A DNA stretch of 64,000 nucleotides from Halicephalobus mephisto (Eukaryota > Nematoda > Chromadorea > Rhabditida > Panagrolaimidae), in assembly GCA_009193035.1 (NCBI GenBank), contig SWDT01000001.1:62001-126000 (forward strand). Reading direction: 5' to 3'. This document shows, piece after piece, positions 9,901 through 19,787 of the stretch (position 1 is its first letter; every line of letters starts with the position of its first letter). Position numbers and translations under genes: made by a program. The notes beneath the pieces are model-generated. The model searched no databases and was not told the DNA's origin. It saw only the letters and a program-made list of their open reading frames with translations.

Positions 9901-12727
9901 TCTGAATCTGAAGCTGATATTGAAAATTAATCTTTAGAATCCAGAATTCTGAATCTGAATTTGAAATTAAAAATTATTTTTCTGAATCTGAAGCCAATAT
10001 TGAAGATCAATCTTCTGAATCTAGAATTCTGGAATTAAAAATTATTTTTCTAAACCTAAGATTCAGAATTTGCAAATTCTGTGACTCAAGATTCAGAATC
10101 CAAAAATCAAATTACAGTACTTTAATTATTTTTTTAATTTAAAAATAATCATAAAAATGCAGAATTCTTGATTCTGAAGATCGATTTTTGATCCTGACTC
10201 AAGATTCAGAATCCAAAAATCAAATTACAGTACTTTAATTACTTTTTTAATAATTTAAGAATAATAATTTTTTCTACAAGAACTGATTCAAAAAAATTCA
10301 AAATTATTTTAAGTTTTAAAAGTTTTAAAATAAGTAATATATGTTCCTAGGTGGCTTTTGTGTTCGGGAGAGTAATTCACACCGCTATCTGCAGACGAAA
10401 AGAACACAATGTTGTTCTTTCTTTGAGTTTCGTATGTTTTAATTTTCAACTTTTTATAAATTTTTAATATTATCAAATTTAATTTTTTTATATCTCGAAC
10501 TAAAAAAATTTTCTAAATTCAAATTTTCACAATTTTACGATATTTAAATTTTTTCTATTTTAATCTTTTAAAATTAAAAAAAATTTAAAATAAAAAAAAT
10601 TATAAAAGGTTTTATTTTTTAATTTTAAATTTTTTTGAATTTTAAAAATTTTGAATTTTTTTATTTTAAAATTTTTTTAATTTTTAATTTTTTTAATTTT
10701 TTTAATTTTTTTAATTTTTTTAATTTTTTTAACTTTTAATTTTTTTAATTTTGGACAATTTATATCTACTTCAGGTCCTGTGTGGATTTTCTGTGTGTAT
10801 TTATTCCTTCGAACCAGCCAGAGTTATATCCAGTGCTATTTTCGGATTTGGGCTTTCTATGATTAATCCTGTTCTGACTACTTACATAGGACAGTTATCG
10901 AGTAAGTTAAAACTGCGAACTAATAATCGAAGAGCTAATTTCAGAAAACAATGTACATGCTTTAATATGTTCCTTCAACTTGAGTCCTGTGATTTTCCCG
11001 TTGCCCCTGACATGGGTAAGATCAATTACGGACTAGTACACACAAAAATTAACTTTTGGTCCAGTAAAAAATGCAAATCGTCACTATTTTTTACAATTTT
11101 CGTCACAAATATCGAATATTCATGACAAATGTGACGATTATATTGTAATTTTCGTCACAAATGTTAAATATTCATACAAAATGTGACGATTTTGTTACAA
11201 TTTTCGTCACAAATACCGAATATTCATGACAAATGTGACGATTTTGTTACATTTTTATTATAAATGCCAAATATTCATACAAAATGTGACGATTTTGTTA
11301 TAATTTTCGTCACAAATATCGAATATTCATGAAAAATGTGACGATTTTGTTATGATTTTCGTCACAAATGCCAAATATTCATGAAAAATGTAAAGATTTT
11401 GTTATGATTTCAGTCGCAAATGTTAAATATTCATGAAAAATATGACAACTATGTTACATTTTTGTCATTATTGCCAAATATTCATTAAAATTGTGGCGAT
11501 TATTATACTTTTGTCACATTTTGGAATTGTTACGGGATCAAAAGTTACATTTTTTTGTATAAATACTGTAATTTTGGGATTGGTTTTGTTCCATTATACA
11601 GTAATAGAAGGATACTGTAGATTCTTAAAATCTCCAACCTAGTATGTCTGATTTAGGTTATTAATTATGTCCGAAGATTATACTTCAAAAGATGCCTGAA
11701 AACACGAATTTTTCCGAAATATGAAATTTTGTGAAAAAAAATTTGTTTTTTTGAGTCTTGAATTATACAGTATACAGAAGTTTCTGATAACTTGAATTTT
11801 AGTTTTTCTTAAAAGTATTTTAAATTACCCAAGATTACTGTATGGTTCAGAATATGAAAAACAAGAGTTTTTTGAAAATATTAAAATTTATTTTTGTCTT
11901 GAATTGTACAGTATACAGAAGTCTCTGACAACTTGAATTCCAGATGTTCTTCGGAATACTTTAAATTGTTAGAGATTACTGTACTTCTTCTACTGCACAA
12001 ATTACATCGGAAAAGATGAATTTTTCCGAAATTTGAAATTTGAGAATTTTTACAGACAAATTTCTGCTTTTTGTCCTAAAATCTAAAACAGAATCTTTGA
12101 AAACGCAATTAACAACTCAGACTGTAGATCCTATTCTGGAGTTTTAACGATCTACAGTACTTTTGTGTTACTGTATGACGAACCAAGTACACCGAACACT
12201 TCCGAAATTACGAATCATACTGTAGAAGTACTGTCATTTTCAGCTACTGAACAACTTTGGTCCTCAGTTATTTACATCTATCAACTTCATAGTATTGATA
12301 ATTACCGTATTTTTCTTCGTTTGGTTGCTTAATGTGCAATCCAAAATGGACAAACCCGAAGGTTGCTTAAATTTTTGACTTTATTGAAACTCAATTTTCA
12401 GGCGAAAATGAAGTGAAAATTTGGAGGTTCTTCAGAGGCGAAGGCGCTTTGAAGAGGACTAGATCCATCAGGAGATTCATCGGAAGCATCAAAGGCAGCA
12501 TCAGGAAACGACAGTACAGAAGGATGCAGGGGGCTTCGAGTCCCCTGGGGGTGGCCAGTCCGACCTCCTCATCCCAGCTCAACACCAGGAGGACCTCCCC
12601 GAACAGACTTAGTCCGCATTCCTACGGTCCCAGGACCTACAGATCCACCCAAAATAGACAAAAATCATCGATCGAAATCGAAGACGAAAGTTCTTCTACG
12701 ATGACCATCTCCACTCCTACTACTTGA
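6962..12727 (+). CDS. Multi-pass MFS-like transporter
   Basis: Eleven exons join in phase: 6962-7002, 7614-7805, 7850-8048, 8557-8754, 9134-9215, 9262-9407, 10351-10431, 10775-10901, 10945-11015, 12244-12361 and 12402-12727, encoding 526 aa without the true start. About ten to twelve hydrophobic helices are visible, for example ISILFLIIIGFCIGIVSSTL, QILFLCCFIGLLVNGLFSFF and FTSINFIVLIITVFFFVWLL. Acidic cytoplasmic loops lie between them, and a basic loop ICRRKE follows the helix ending VFGR. The tail of about 110 residues is Arg/Ser/Pro-rich. This is the architecture of a major facilitator permease; the substrate cannot be told. The 5' end is missing; an exon at 5570-5668 would fit in phase. 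Two minisatellite elements sit in introns and one long intron (11016-12243) is full of repeats. The gene is tail to tail with the secreted-peptide gene. Confidence 0.7.
7145..7580. repeat. TTGCNNGCAA minisatellite array in transporter intron 1
   Basis: Three or more units contain CTTGCAGTTTGCATGCAACA followed by TTCTGGCAAGTCGAGCTGCA and a second half TTGCACGCAAAATGCATTTT. The unit length of about 170 bases differs from the other arrays, but the dyad core is shared. The right end TTCGACTTTGAGGTCGACCT resembles the family's inner end block. Confidence 0.6.
8075..8540. mobile_element. Minisatellite-bearing element in transporter intron
   Basis: Fills almost the whole intron 8049-8556. The left edge AGTCTGTAAGGGTCGACATC and the right edge GACGTCGACCTCAGGACT are degenerate inverted ends of the same family as 3046-3475. 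Inside are monomers such as CCGCAGGTTGCGTGCAATGT and CTCGCAGATTGCGTGCAACA. The flanking exons join in phase 0, so the insertion does not disturb the frame. Confidence 0.65.
8775..9125. other. A/T low-complexity intron sequence
   Basis: Intron 8755-9133 is made of AATAAATAATTTTTAAAAAT type repeats with nothing else recognisable. It ends in the acceptor TTCCAG before the next transporter exon. Confidence 0.6.
9480..10220. repeat. AATTCTGAATCTGAAG-type minisatellite in transporter intron
   Basis: Degenerate tandem units of about 60-110 bases built from TTAATCTTTAGAATCCAGAA, TTCTGAATCTGAA and GAAATTAAAAATTATTTTTC fill most of intron 9408-10350. It is the same motif family as in the GSKIP-domain gene intron and at 23.6-24.1 kb. 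Confidence 0.65.
11060..11510. repeat. 52-bp tandem repeat in transporter intron
   Basis: About eight units of 52 bases, each with TTTTCGTCACAAAT, GAATATTCATGACAAATGTG and ACGATTTTGTTAC (CGTCAC at 11101, 11153, 11205). The unit is itself partly palindromic (TTCGTCAC and GTGACGA), so single strands could fold. Confidence 0.75.
11650..12235 (+). repeat. Repeat element, inverted partner of 16230-16800
   Basis: This segment carries the order GAAGATTATACTTC, TATACAGTATACAGAAGTTT, AAAACAAGAGTTTTTTGAAA, AGATGTTCTTCGGAATACTT and TTCTGCTTTTTGTCCTAAAA. The reverse complement of the same blocks appears in reverse order at 16320-16790. The two are about 4.2 kb apart in opposite orientation. They flank the end of the transporter gene and the secreted-peptide gene. 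Confidence 0.7.
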
Positions 12728-12751
12728 ATCTACATTTTTAAATTTAATTAA

Positions 12752-12757
12752 AATAAA
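12752..12757 (+). terminator. AATAAA polyadenylation signal of the transporter
   Basis: AATAAA lies 25 bases after the transporter stop codon, a normal distance for a nematode 3' UTR. The opposing gene ends at 12849, leaving a 121-base convergent gap. Confidence 0.5.
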
Positions 12758-12848
12758 TAATTATTGCACAAAGGACTGCTTTATTTATGTAAATTCCACT
12801 CCAATTTGAAAATTAATAATTCCAATGAGATCATGATTGAGGATTTTT

Positions 12849-13824
12849 TCAACGACCCTTGCCTATTCCGCTGTAGAACGGCACGAAAGCAGGACGATTA
12901 CTGTTCAAAAAGTAACCCAAGTCCTCGAGGTCGTTTTCAGGAATCCTCTCTCCAGATAGCTCTGATTCCTCCTGCTCTAAATAATTTTGTAAGAATTTTT
13001 CTGAAATTCTAAAGTCTATAAAAAGGTCGACATCAAAGTTGAATTTTCGAACAGCAATGGACAGGTGGGTCTAATGTTGCGAGCAAACTGCAGATTTTTT
13101 TTAATTTCGAAATTTTTATATAAATGTCGAGATTCAATTGTTTTGATTAGATATTGCAAGCAAACTGCAGATTTTATTTCGATTTTGACTTGTTTGCCTA
13201 AATATTGCGAGCAAACTACAGATTTTTTTAATTTCGAAATTTTTATATAAATGTCGAGATTCAATTGTTTTGATTAGATATTGCAAGCAAACTGCAGATT
13301 TTATTTCGATTTTGACTTGTTTGCCTAAATATTGCGAGCAAACTGCGGATTTTTTTAATTTCGAGTTTTTTATATAAATGTCGAGATTCAATTGCTTTGC
13401 TTAAATATTGCGAGCAAACTGCGGATTTTATTTCGACTTTAATGCCGACTTCTTTATGGACTTCGATGTAGGATAAGATTACCAGAGGGTGAAGGTGATC
13501 TCATTGGCCTGTCGAAAAGCTCACTGTATCGATACATAGGTCCCCATCTACCGTAAGCCGAAGTTCCAACATCGAGATTTCTGCAAAAATTTGGTGAAAA
13601 ATAAATTCAGAAAAGTAAACTTACGTGTAAAAATCAGTCCCGAAGGGATCTCTGGCGTAAGTAGGATAAAGAACTTTGCGGAGATTTGGCGAACCGTCTT
13701 CTGGATTTCCTCCAGGAGCTGTTTGAAGTTTGGATTTTGTGTTTTCAGATGACGTGGGGAGCGGAATGGAGTTTGCAACCAAAACCAGACCAAAAACCAA
13801 AAGAACATTCAGAATTCCTGACAT
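12849..13824 (-). CDS. Small secreted protein, possible peptide precursor
   Basis: Three exons in phase: 13824-13625, 13580-13483 and 13000-12849, giving 149 aa. The first 20 residues are a clear signal peptide (MSGILNVLLVFGLVLVANSI). The mature part has a basic pair (NLRKVLYPTYARDPFG), a Gly/Tyr/Trp-rich stretch (TSAYGRWGPMYRYSELF) and an acidic spacer ending in ENDLEDLGYF. The C terminus is NRPAFVPFYSGIGKGR. There are no cysteines in the visible mature protein. The layout of signal peptide, acidic spacers, basic sites and a Gly-Lys/Gly-Arg tail resembles neuropeptide-like precursors, but I do not recognise a named family. An alternative acceptor 24 bases further in (13000 versus 12976) is also in frame. 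The second intron contains a whole minisatellite-bearing element (13013-13462). The neighbour is the convergent transporter. Confidence 0.62.
13013..13462. mobile_element. Minisatellite-bearing TIR element, copy B
   Basis: Inverted copy of the element at 3046-3475, inside an intron of the secreted-peptide gene. The left end AGTCTATAAAAAGGTCGACA and the right end (reverse complement AGTCCATAAAGAAGTCGGCA) pair over about 29 bases. The block AGTTGAATTTTCGAACAGCA next to the left end matches the right end of copy A exactly in reverse complement. The core has a unit of about 126 bases containing AACTGCAGATTTTATTTCGA, repeated three to four times. Confidence 0.8.
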
Positions 13825-15590
13825 CTGTGAAAATATTCAAATTATTAAAAATTAATTTTACATATGTTCGAAAAAAAATTCCAAAAAATGAAATTAATTA
13901 AATGTGGATTCTGAAGCAGATTATGGAGCTCAAAAAACTTCCAAAAAAGTTCATCAACTTCGGAAAAACGTCAAATTTGACATATACTTTTTCCGATGGG
14001 AATTCAAAAATGAACAAAAATTAGATAAACATGAAGGTGGAAAAAAATTGAAATTAAAAAATATAAAACATCTGGAAATTTAAAATTTAAAAATCAATGT
14101 CAAAAAAGTTTAAAAATTAAAACATTTAAAAAATTTTTAAATTTTTAAATTTAAAAAAATAAAAATCTTTACATTTTAAAATTAAAAAAAATAAAAATGT
14201 TAAAATTAAAAAAAAATAAAAATATTTAAATTTCGAAATTTAGAAAAATAAAAAAATAAAAATATTTAAATTTTAAAAAATCAAACATCTCAAATTTAAA
14301 ATTTTTTAAGTTATTTAATTATAAAAATTTTCAAAATTAAATATTTATAAAAAATAAAAAATTATAAACAAGTTGGAAATTAAGAATTTTCAAAATTAAA
14401 TATTTATAAAAAAATTGAAAATTATAAATAATTTAAAAATTAAAGATTTTTTTAAAAATTAAAAATCTCTCAAAAATTAAAAATTATGAAAATTTATAAA
14501 AAAATTCAAAAAATTATAACTTAAAAATTAGAAATTTTTAAAATTAAATATTTATAAAAAATTTAAAATTTAAAAAATATAAAACATCTGTTAAAAATTT
14601 AATAATCAATATATAGTTCTAAAAAATAAGGAAATTTAAAAAATTATAGAACATGAGAAAATTAAAATTAATATTTATAAAAAATTAAAAAATAAGGAAG
14701 TACAAAAATTCTAAAACATCTAAAAATAAAAAATTTCCAAAAAATAAAAATAAAAATTTAAAAATTAATATTTGTAAAAAAATTTTAAAAAATCCAAAAA
14801 TTTTAAAATTAATATTTATAAAAAAATAAAAAACAAAAAAATCCAAAAATTTTAAAATTAAAAAAAAATTAACATTTTTAAATTAAAAAAATTAAAATTC
14901 TAAAATTAATATATGTGAAAAAATTTAGAAAAACCCGAGAATAAAAAGTTTGAAAACCAATATCTATAAAAATTTCAAAAAAACATAAAATTAAAAAAAC
15001 AAAACCTTCAATTTCGGCATTTATTGCTCAATGGTGGGTTAGTACTATTTGTCTTTCAATTTTCAGCCCCGTGAAAACCAAAAAATAAAAACCTAAAGCA
15101 TTGGATATAGCCAGAGGCAAAAAATCGCTGACCGATTACTCATTGAGGCTTAAATTTCAAAATCGACAGATGCGACTGTGGGCGTGATTTCGATGTTCTC
15201 GTTAGCTATATGGTAAAATTCCGTTTAATTTACGAATTCTGGAATCCAGGAAGAAACGCCATTTTTGGACCGGAAAGACATATTACAATGATGGGGGAAG
15301 AATAAATTTGGCACCCAAAAATTGAGAACTTTTTGACATGCATCAATGCTTCTTACATAAGAACATAGAAAAATGCATAAAATGTTCATGATTTCATATT
15401 CTGAAATCCGACGACAGACTTCCACATGCATTTCCAAAGAAGTATGATTTATGATTTCGGAATTGCTGTTCTTAGTCTACTACACAATGCTCAAATATAC
15501 TGTATATGAAGTCTTCAGAGTAGGATCTACAATTCGAGTTATTAGGGATGTCTCTGAAGATTTTACTTCTGAGGGTACACAGACAACTAG
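13825..15590. other. Gene-free AT-rich stretch
   Basis: From about 14050 to 14990 it is nearly pure A/T of the form AAAATTTAAAAATTAAATA. From 15000 to 15480 composition is more balanced but only short ORFs are open (15225-15437 on minus is the longest), without start context or family similarity. This may be the promoter side of the secreted-peptide gene (up to about 14 kb). No gene is supported. Confidence 0.5.
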
Positions 15591-15599
15591 ATTAAAACG

Positions 15600-16060
15600 G
15601 CTCTAATGTATCGGATGCATTATATTCAACGCACTGGTATATTAAATACAATATATCGATATTATACTTAATGTATCGGCACATTGAAAATAATACATTG
15701 ACACTACCCTCAATATATTGATATAATATACACAATAAAATGATATCCACTTAGTACATCTATATATTGAGTATAATACATCTGATAAATCAAAGCTGTT
15801 TTAATATATTGATATATTATACACAATATACCGATATCCACTTAGTATATCTATATATTGAGTATAATACATATGATAAATCAAAGCTGTTTTAATATAT
15901 TCACATATTATACACAATACAATGATATCAACTTAGTACATCTATATATTGATTATAATACATCTGATAAATCAAAGCTGTTTTAATATATTGATACATT
16001 ATATACAATGCACTGATATCAACTTGATGTATCTATGCATTATCTCCTGTTCCCATTTTT
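15600..16060. repeat. 90-bp tandem repeat
   Basis: About four to five units of 90 bases, each with TGATAAATCAAAGCTGTTTT, ATATATTGATATATTATACA and GATATCCACTTAGTA (CAAAGCTG at about 15792, 15881, 15971). A related array with a 132-base unit lies at 36290-36715. The TATA/ATAT content makes it strongly bendable and easily melted. Confidence 0.75.
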
Positions 16061-16229
16061 GTGTGTATGGTAATTGAAATAAATTATAACCTATAATTCC
16101 AAAATTATGAATCATACTGTACTAAATCATTAAAGGATCAACACTGGACATAAATCGGAGTTACACTTAATTTAGAGTACGTACTAGTGTTTTACATTGA
16201 TATCAGTTTGGAAAAATACAGTATATACT

Positions 16230-16800
16230 GCAATTTAAAAACTATTTGGTGTAAATTAGATTGTTATACGGTAACAGAAAAGTATTGGGGATTATTATAG
16301 CCTTCTCACGAGGATGTGTAATTCAAGTTGCTAGAGATTACTGTAAACCTTCAACTTTAGATTTTAGGACAAAAAGCAGAAATTTGTCTGTAAAAATTCT
16401 CAAATTTCAAATTTCGGAAAAATTCATCTTTTCCGATATAATTTGTGCAGTAGAAGAAGTACAGTAATCTCTCATAATTTAAAGTATTCCGAAGAACATC
16501 TGGAATTCAAGTTGTCAGAGACTTCTGTATACTGTACAATTCAAGACAAAAACAAATTTTAATATTTTCAAAAAACTCTTGTTTTTCATATTCTGAATCA
16601 TACAGTAATCTCGGGTAATTTAAAATACTTTTAAGAAAAACTAAAATTCAAGTTACTAGAGACTTCTGTATACTGTATAATTCAAGACTCAAAAAAACAA
16701 ATTTTTTTTCACAAAATTTCATATTTCGAAGAAATTCGTTTTTATATCCGAATTACACAGTATACAGTAATCTTCGGCAATTCACATTTTGCATCCGTTA
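16230..16800 (-). repeat. Repeat element, inverted partner of 11650-12235
   Basis: Reverse-complement match, block by block, to 11650-12235 (for example TTTTAGGACAAAAAGCAGAA, AAGTATTCCGAAGAACATCT, TTCAAGACTCAAAAAAACAA). Internal TACAGTATAC palindromes recur. No protein is visible. Confidence 0.7.
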
Positions 16801-16854
16801 TGAAGATCCCAATACTCTACAGTATCTGCTCATTACTGTACAGCAAAACAAACT

Positions 16855-17398
16855 ATGACTAGCAATCCGGAAATTACAAGTGATACTGTAGTACCCAAGG
16901 AGATGCTTATGGACGAAAATGGTGAAATTTTTTCAAAACTCTGGGAAAATGTCAAATCAACTACTGTATGGAAACATTTTGGTTTTTTGCGTCGGCTTGT
17001 CTCAGATCCGAAATTTTCCCAAAGAATCATTTGCATTTGAACGACCAGTATCATCTTCGAAAAGGACAAAGCTGTTCTTGAAAGTTCAGGTTTTCCTTTT
17101 TTGTCAATTTAAAATAATTTTTTTTCCAAATTTGTCGTTTTTCAAAATTAAAATAAATTTTTGGAAAATTTTAATAAAATTTATTTTTTATTATTATTTA
17201 TCTATTATACAAAAATAATAATTTAATTATAATTTATGTTTAGAAATTTTACTGACGAAATTAGGATATCAGTGCATATTGCAGATAATAAAAATCCAAA
17301 ATTATTATCTGGATAAGCACTGGCATTTTGATCTCAATCAGTATCTACATGCCTACTGTAAGGCCTACATTCCACTGCTACGCCGAACTATGAAATGA
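16855..17398 (+). pseudogene. Possible decayed or misread coding segments
   Basis: A 61-codon frame at 16855-17040 reads like protein (TSNPEITSDTVVPKEML, then KSTTVWKHFGFLRRLVSD). The WKHF box hints at a BED-finger-like start, but the expected Cys/His pairs do not follow in the same frame. A second stretch, 17243-17398, after an acceptor-like TTTAG, reads EILLTKLGYQCILQIIKIQN and ends AYIPLLRRTMK-stop. I could not join the two in phase. They may be remains of a transposon or a gene with missed exons. Confidence 0.25.
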
Positions 17399-17399
17399 T

Positions 17400-17770
17400 C
17401 AATCTCAAAGTCAAAGTCTATTTCAACATCCAAATCAAAGTCAACTTCAAAATCAAAATTGACTTCAAAGTCAACGTCGGAATTAAACTCAAAGTCAAAA
17501 TCAAAGTCAAAACCAAAATCAAAGTCAACTTCAAACTTAAAGTTGAAATCAAAGTCAAAATCAAAATCAAGATCAAACCAAAATCAAAGTCAACTTCAAA
17601 GTCAAAATCGATTTCAAAGTCAATCTCAAAGTCAACTTCAAAATCGCAATTGACCTTAGAGTCAAAGTTAAATTAAAATCAGTCAACTTCAAACTTAAAA
17701 TTGAAATCAAAGTTAAATCAAAATCAAAATCAACTTCAAAATCAAAATTAAGATCCTTATCAAAATCCCC
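17400..17770. repeat. AAAGTCAA hexamer-type simple repeat
   Basis: Made of variants of CAAAGT and CAAAAT. It is open in two plus frames. One (17395-17676) would give an alternating Lys-hydrophobic chain (KVKIKVKTKIKVNF), the other an alternating Ser-Lys chain (KSKSKSKPKSKSTS). No start context or splice signals support expression, so I treat it as a repeat. Confidence 0.7.
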
Positions 17771-18660
17771 CTCAATTAAACCTGCAAAATTTAAACAAGT
17801 AACCTAATGTCTTTCAATTTATTTTAAAATTTTTCTTTAATCTGATTTTTACCGTTTTATCCACAATATACAATCTGACACGGTTACAAAAAAAATATTG
17901 AAAAGAACTTTAACGTTAAAATGATATCACTAACTTAGCCTAAAAGCAATTAATTATGAGCCTAATCTTAGAAAACTCAAATGACGCAACTTTAGCACCG
18001 CACAAATTTGTTTTTTAATATTGTATTCAGTACGAAAAATACGTTGATGTTTATAATTCACAAATTGTCTTTCAAATTTTCTTCGAACTTTTCACTGATT
18101 ACTCAAAAAGAATAAATAAAAACGCGAAAATTAATTTCCATATATGAAAGTACCAATGTGAATTCGGAAAAATCAAAACCAAATTTGTCAAAAATGATTT
18201 TTGACTTCGATGTTCAATCATGCTTTTGTAACTTATTTTTCATATATTAATATTCCGTTTACTCCACTCAAATAACATCAACAATATTGGTTCAATCATA
18301 TTAATATATATTTGTTCGAAAAAATGAAATTTTATAAAAATTTAAAAATTTATGTTGCGGATTTGGAAAGCCAGTCAAAACTCCCTGCTCTCCTCTTTGG
18401 CCGTGTGCTTCTCGCAGCGAAAAGGGAAAAAGAGAGCATGAATATTGATCAGAGATTGATAATTGGTCTTCGCTGGTTGCGAGTGTTTCGATTTCTTTTC
18501 TGTTTTTATTTTGTCTTTTTTGGATTTTTTTGAAATTTACATTACACTTCTATTGAATAACAGTTTAGTAACTCCATCCCACTGGGTTTTAACCAATTGT
18601 CCCTAGTATTCGTGGACTTTTTAGTTTTTTGGAGGATATTCGATATATCAAATGTATCTC
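17771..18660. other. Upstream region of vha-8
   Basis: No gene is supported. A GC-richer island (about 18370-18490) contains TTGGCCGTGTGCTTCTCGCA and a TGATAA site at 18457-18462 of the type bound by intestinal GATA factors. It is likely part of the promoter of the V-ATPase subunit gene that begins at 18683. Confidence 0.4.
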
Positions 18661-18669
18661 TTTTTGTAG
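18661..18669 (+). promoter_or_regulatory. Probable SL trans-splice acceptor of vha-8
   Basis: TTTTTGTAG directly precedes a short leader (GGAAGAAGTCAGA) and the vha-8 ATG at 18683. No upstream coding exon is in frame, so this acceptor most likely receives a spliced leader or joins a non-coding exon. Confidence 0.5.
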
Positions 18670-18682
18670 GGAAGAAGTCAGA

Positions 18683-19453
18683 ATGGGCATCTCAGATAAC
18701 GACGTTCAGAAGCAATTGCGCCACATGATGGCCTTCATCGAGCAAGAGGCCAATGAAAAGGCTGAAGAAATCGAAGCCAAGGCCGAGGAAGAGTTCAACA
18801 TGGAAAAAGTTCGATTTTTTTCGTTTTTTTATATAAAAAACTTTCTAGGGACGTTTGGTACAACAACAACGTACAAAAATCCTTGAATTCTTCGAGAAAA
18901 AGGAGAAGCAAGTGGAACTTCAGCGTAAAATTCAGCGTTCTAACATGCAGAACACAGGTCGACTGAAGTGTCTGAAGGCTCGTGAAGATTACCTGCGAAG
19001 CGTGCTGGATGAAGCTACTGCTAATTTGTCCAAGATTTCCGGTGATGCGCATCGCTATCCCTCTATTCTTAAGGGACTGATCATGCAGGGTCTTTTCCAA
19101 CTTCTGGAACCTCAAGTTCTTCTCCGTTGTCGCCGCAAGGACGAAGGACTCGTCAACAAACTTCTTCCTGAGTGTCTTCAGGAACTCCATCAAGTTTGGG
19201 GAGAACGTTCAAATGTAAGTTTCGGGATTTATATATAGAATTTGACTTGACAATTGCTTTGCAGGTCGTGCTGGACCGAGAACACTATCTTTCCGACGAA
19301 AGTGCCGGTGGTGTCGAGATGTACGCCAAGGGAGGCAAGATCAAGGTCATATCCACTTTGGAATCCCGTCTCGAGCTGATTGCTGGTCAGATTGTCCCTC
19401 AGATCCGCACTGCCCTCTTTGGTCCTAACCCCAATCGCAAATTTTTCGATTAA
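18683..19453 (+). CDS. vha-8: V-type proton ATPase subunit E
   Basis: Three exons in phase: 18683-18808, 18849-19214 and 19265-19453, giving 226 aa, the usual length of subunit E. The N-terminal half is a long charged helix ([20 protein letters not shown], later [18 protein letters not shown]) that forms the peripheral stalk with subunit G. The C-terminal globular part has the conserved [20 protein letters not shown] and the ending [19 protein letters not shown]. The protein belongs to the cytosolic V1 sector, linking it to the membrane V0 rotor that pumps protons into vesicles or out of epithelial cells. The introns are 40 and 50 bases. The start is the family start [11 protein letters not shown]; a splice acceptor lies 13 bases before it. 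Identification is secure. Confidence 0.96.
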
Positions 19454-19787
19454 TTATGTACTGACCGAACATGTGTTTTCATAGCTGAGCGGTCTTTGTT
19501 GATCGGTGCTCGGCAATTTCACTTCCAAAACTAGATACTGTAGATGGTTTTATATTGGTGAAGAATTTATTATTTCCATGGCCGGATGTCTTGACATCTT
19601 CCCCGTCATTCCGAAATTGTGCTTATAGCAAATAATCAATTTTTCTGTGATTTTTCAGAGTTTTTATAAATGATTTACATTACAACTTTAGACACGTGAG
19701 TCATTCTTGGTTTTTTGTTTAACGATCAAGAGGTAATTTGTCAGTCACAATCGAAAGTGGAGAATTGCGATTTAGAGAAATCGATTA

